DNA of 64,000 nt from Chelativorans sp. AA-79 (GTDB taxonomy: Bacteria; Pseudomonadota; Alphaproteobacteria; Rhizobiales; Rhizobiaceae), in assembly GCF_029457495.1 (NCBI RefSeq), contig NZ_CP120361.1, forward strand, positions 372,001 to 436,000. Direction: 5' to 3'. The notes under the pieces are model-generated. The model was not told the DNA's origin. It was given only the letters and a program-made list of their open reading frames with translations, and made no database searches. Numbering within the stretch: the stretch's first letter is position 1; the number at the start of each line of letters is the position of its first letter. Positions 63,508 to 64,000 of the stretch are shown piece after piece. The translations under genes and the position numbers were made by a program.

Positions 63508-64000
63508 ATGAGAAGACGTACTTTCCTCCAGGGGACAACGGCAGCGATGATCGCCGGGGCCGTGCCGAAGCTCGCGTTCGGCCAGGACAATACGATCACC
63601 TTCGGCGGTTCGATCCCAATGACGGGCGCGGCGGCCGAGACCGGCCAAAACGTGCTCCAGGGCTATCAATGCGCCGTCAAGTTCATCAACGAGGAGATGG
63701 GCGGCGTCGAAATCGGCGGCCAGAACTACCAACTCGACCTCAATCTCTTCGATGACGCGTCCGACCCGGCGCGAGCCACGACGCTGATCCAGCGTCAGGT
63801 GGACGAGGGCATCAATTTCTTCCTCGGCTCCTTCGGCTCCAACATCGTGCTTCCCACCTGCTCGATCACCGAGGCGGCCGGCCGCATCATGGTGCAGGCG
63901 GGCGGCGGTTCCGATCTGATCTTCACGCAAGGCCGCAAGCGCGTCTTCGGCATATTCCCACGCGCTTCGCGCCAGTTCGTGTCCTCGGTAGACATGTTCG
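63508..64000 (+). CDS. ABC transporter substrate-binding protein (Liv-type), N-terminal part
   Basis: The gene runs off the right edge after 164 codons. The product begins MRRRTFLQGTTAAMIAG, a twin-arginine-like signal, then NTITFGGSIPMTGAAAETGQN, the Peripla_BP_6 opening. LFDDASDPARATTLIQRQVDEGINFFLGSFGSNI continues the first lobe. ATG 63508 has GGGAGA upstream. The GSIPMTGAAAETGQN and AAGRIMVQAGGGSD segments are those of amino-acid, amide or aromatic-acid binders. It follows livF by 29 nt. Confidence 0.9.
   Translation, partial: MRRRTFLQGTTAAMIAGAVPKLAFGQDNTITFGGSIPMTGAAAETGQNVLQGYQCAVKFINEEMGGVEIGGQNYQLDLNLFDDASDPARATTLIQRQVDEGINFFLGSFGSNIVLPTCSITEAAGRIMVQAGGGSDLIFTQGRKRVFGIFPRASRQFVSSVDMF

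Overview
The window is high-GC chromosomal DNA of an alphaproteobacterium. Gene order points to the Hyphomicrobiales (Rhizobiales), most likely near the Phyllobacteriaceae/Mesorhizobium group. The blocks used for this call are rplU-rpmA-GNAT-obgE-proB-proA-nadD-rsfS-rlmH-envC-ctpA-polysaccharide deacetylase-rppH, rimM-trmD-rplS-leuC, tkt-gap-pgk-fba, and htpX-rsmB-heparinase-purH. No phage, insertion sequence or CRISPR array was seen. The genus is an inference from synteny and protein resemblance; no database was searched.

Positions 1-13,800 are mostly accessory catabolism and transport. They hold the start of a livH permease, a DadA-like FAD oxidoreductase opposite a GntR regulator, mmsA opposite a LysR gene, a TetR/SDR pair with two clear operators, nudC-holA, a YihY/BrkB membrane protein, and a tctCBA tricarboxylate transporter. 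Positions 13,800-17,200 form a compact stress locus. An ECF sigma factor and a NrsF-type (DUF1109) anti-sigma factor stand opposite an operon for a Met/Asp-rich exported protein, a cytochrome b561-type membrane subunit and a molybdopterin oxidoreductase. Both divergent promoters carry the same GTAAC(C/G)-N16-CGAA signature. Positions 17,200-21,800 hold a TetR gene and a three-subunit molybdenum aldehyde oxidoreductase (paoABC-like).

Positions 21,900-59,700 are largely housekeeping. They cover a putative ETF-beta lysine methyltransferase, purH, a heparinase-fold protein, rsmB, htpX, an SdhAF4-like assembly factor, small regulators and enzymes, prpE, central carbon genes (fba, pgk, gap, tkt), a K+/H+ antiporter, cell-division genes (zapA), rimM-trmD, rplS, leuC, and the long minus-strand block from rplU to rppH. 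A tRNA-Ser(CGA) follows at 59,944. The right end (60,478-64,000) is a regulated uptake module: an M20 peptidase opposite an IclR regulator, then livF and a substrate-binding protein. A palindrome shared between the two control regions links them.

The observations most worth a second look are these: the twin ECF promoters; rlmH, which has no ATG/GTG/TTG in its 5' open frame; the methyltransferase gene, whose conserved N-terminus is reached only through a seven-A slippery tract; and the matched IclR, TetR and GntR operator candidates. Three small genes of 49-54 codons were found by reading the sequence directly, the weakest of them at 13541-13690.
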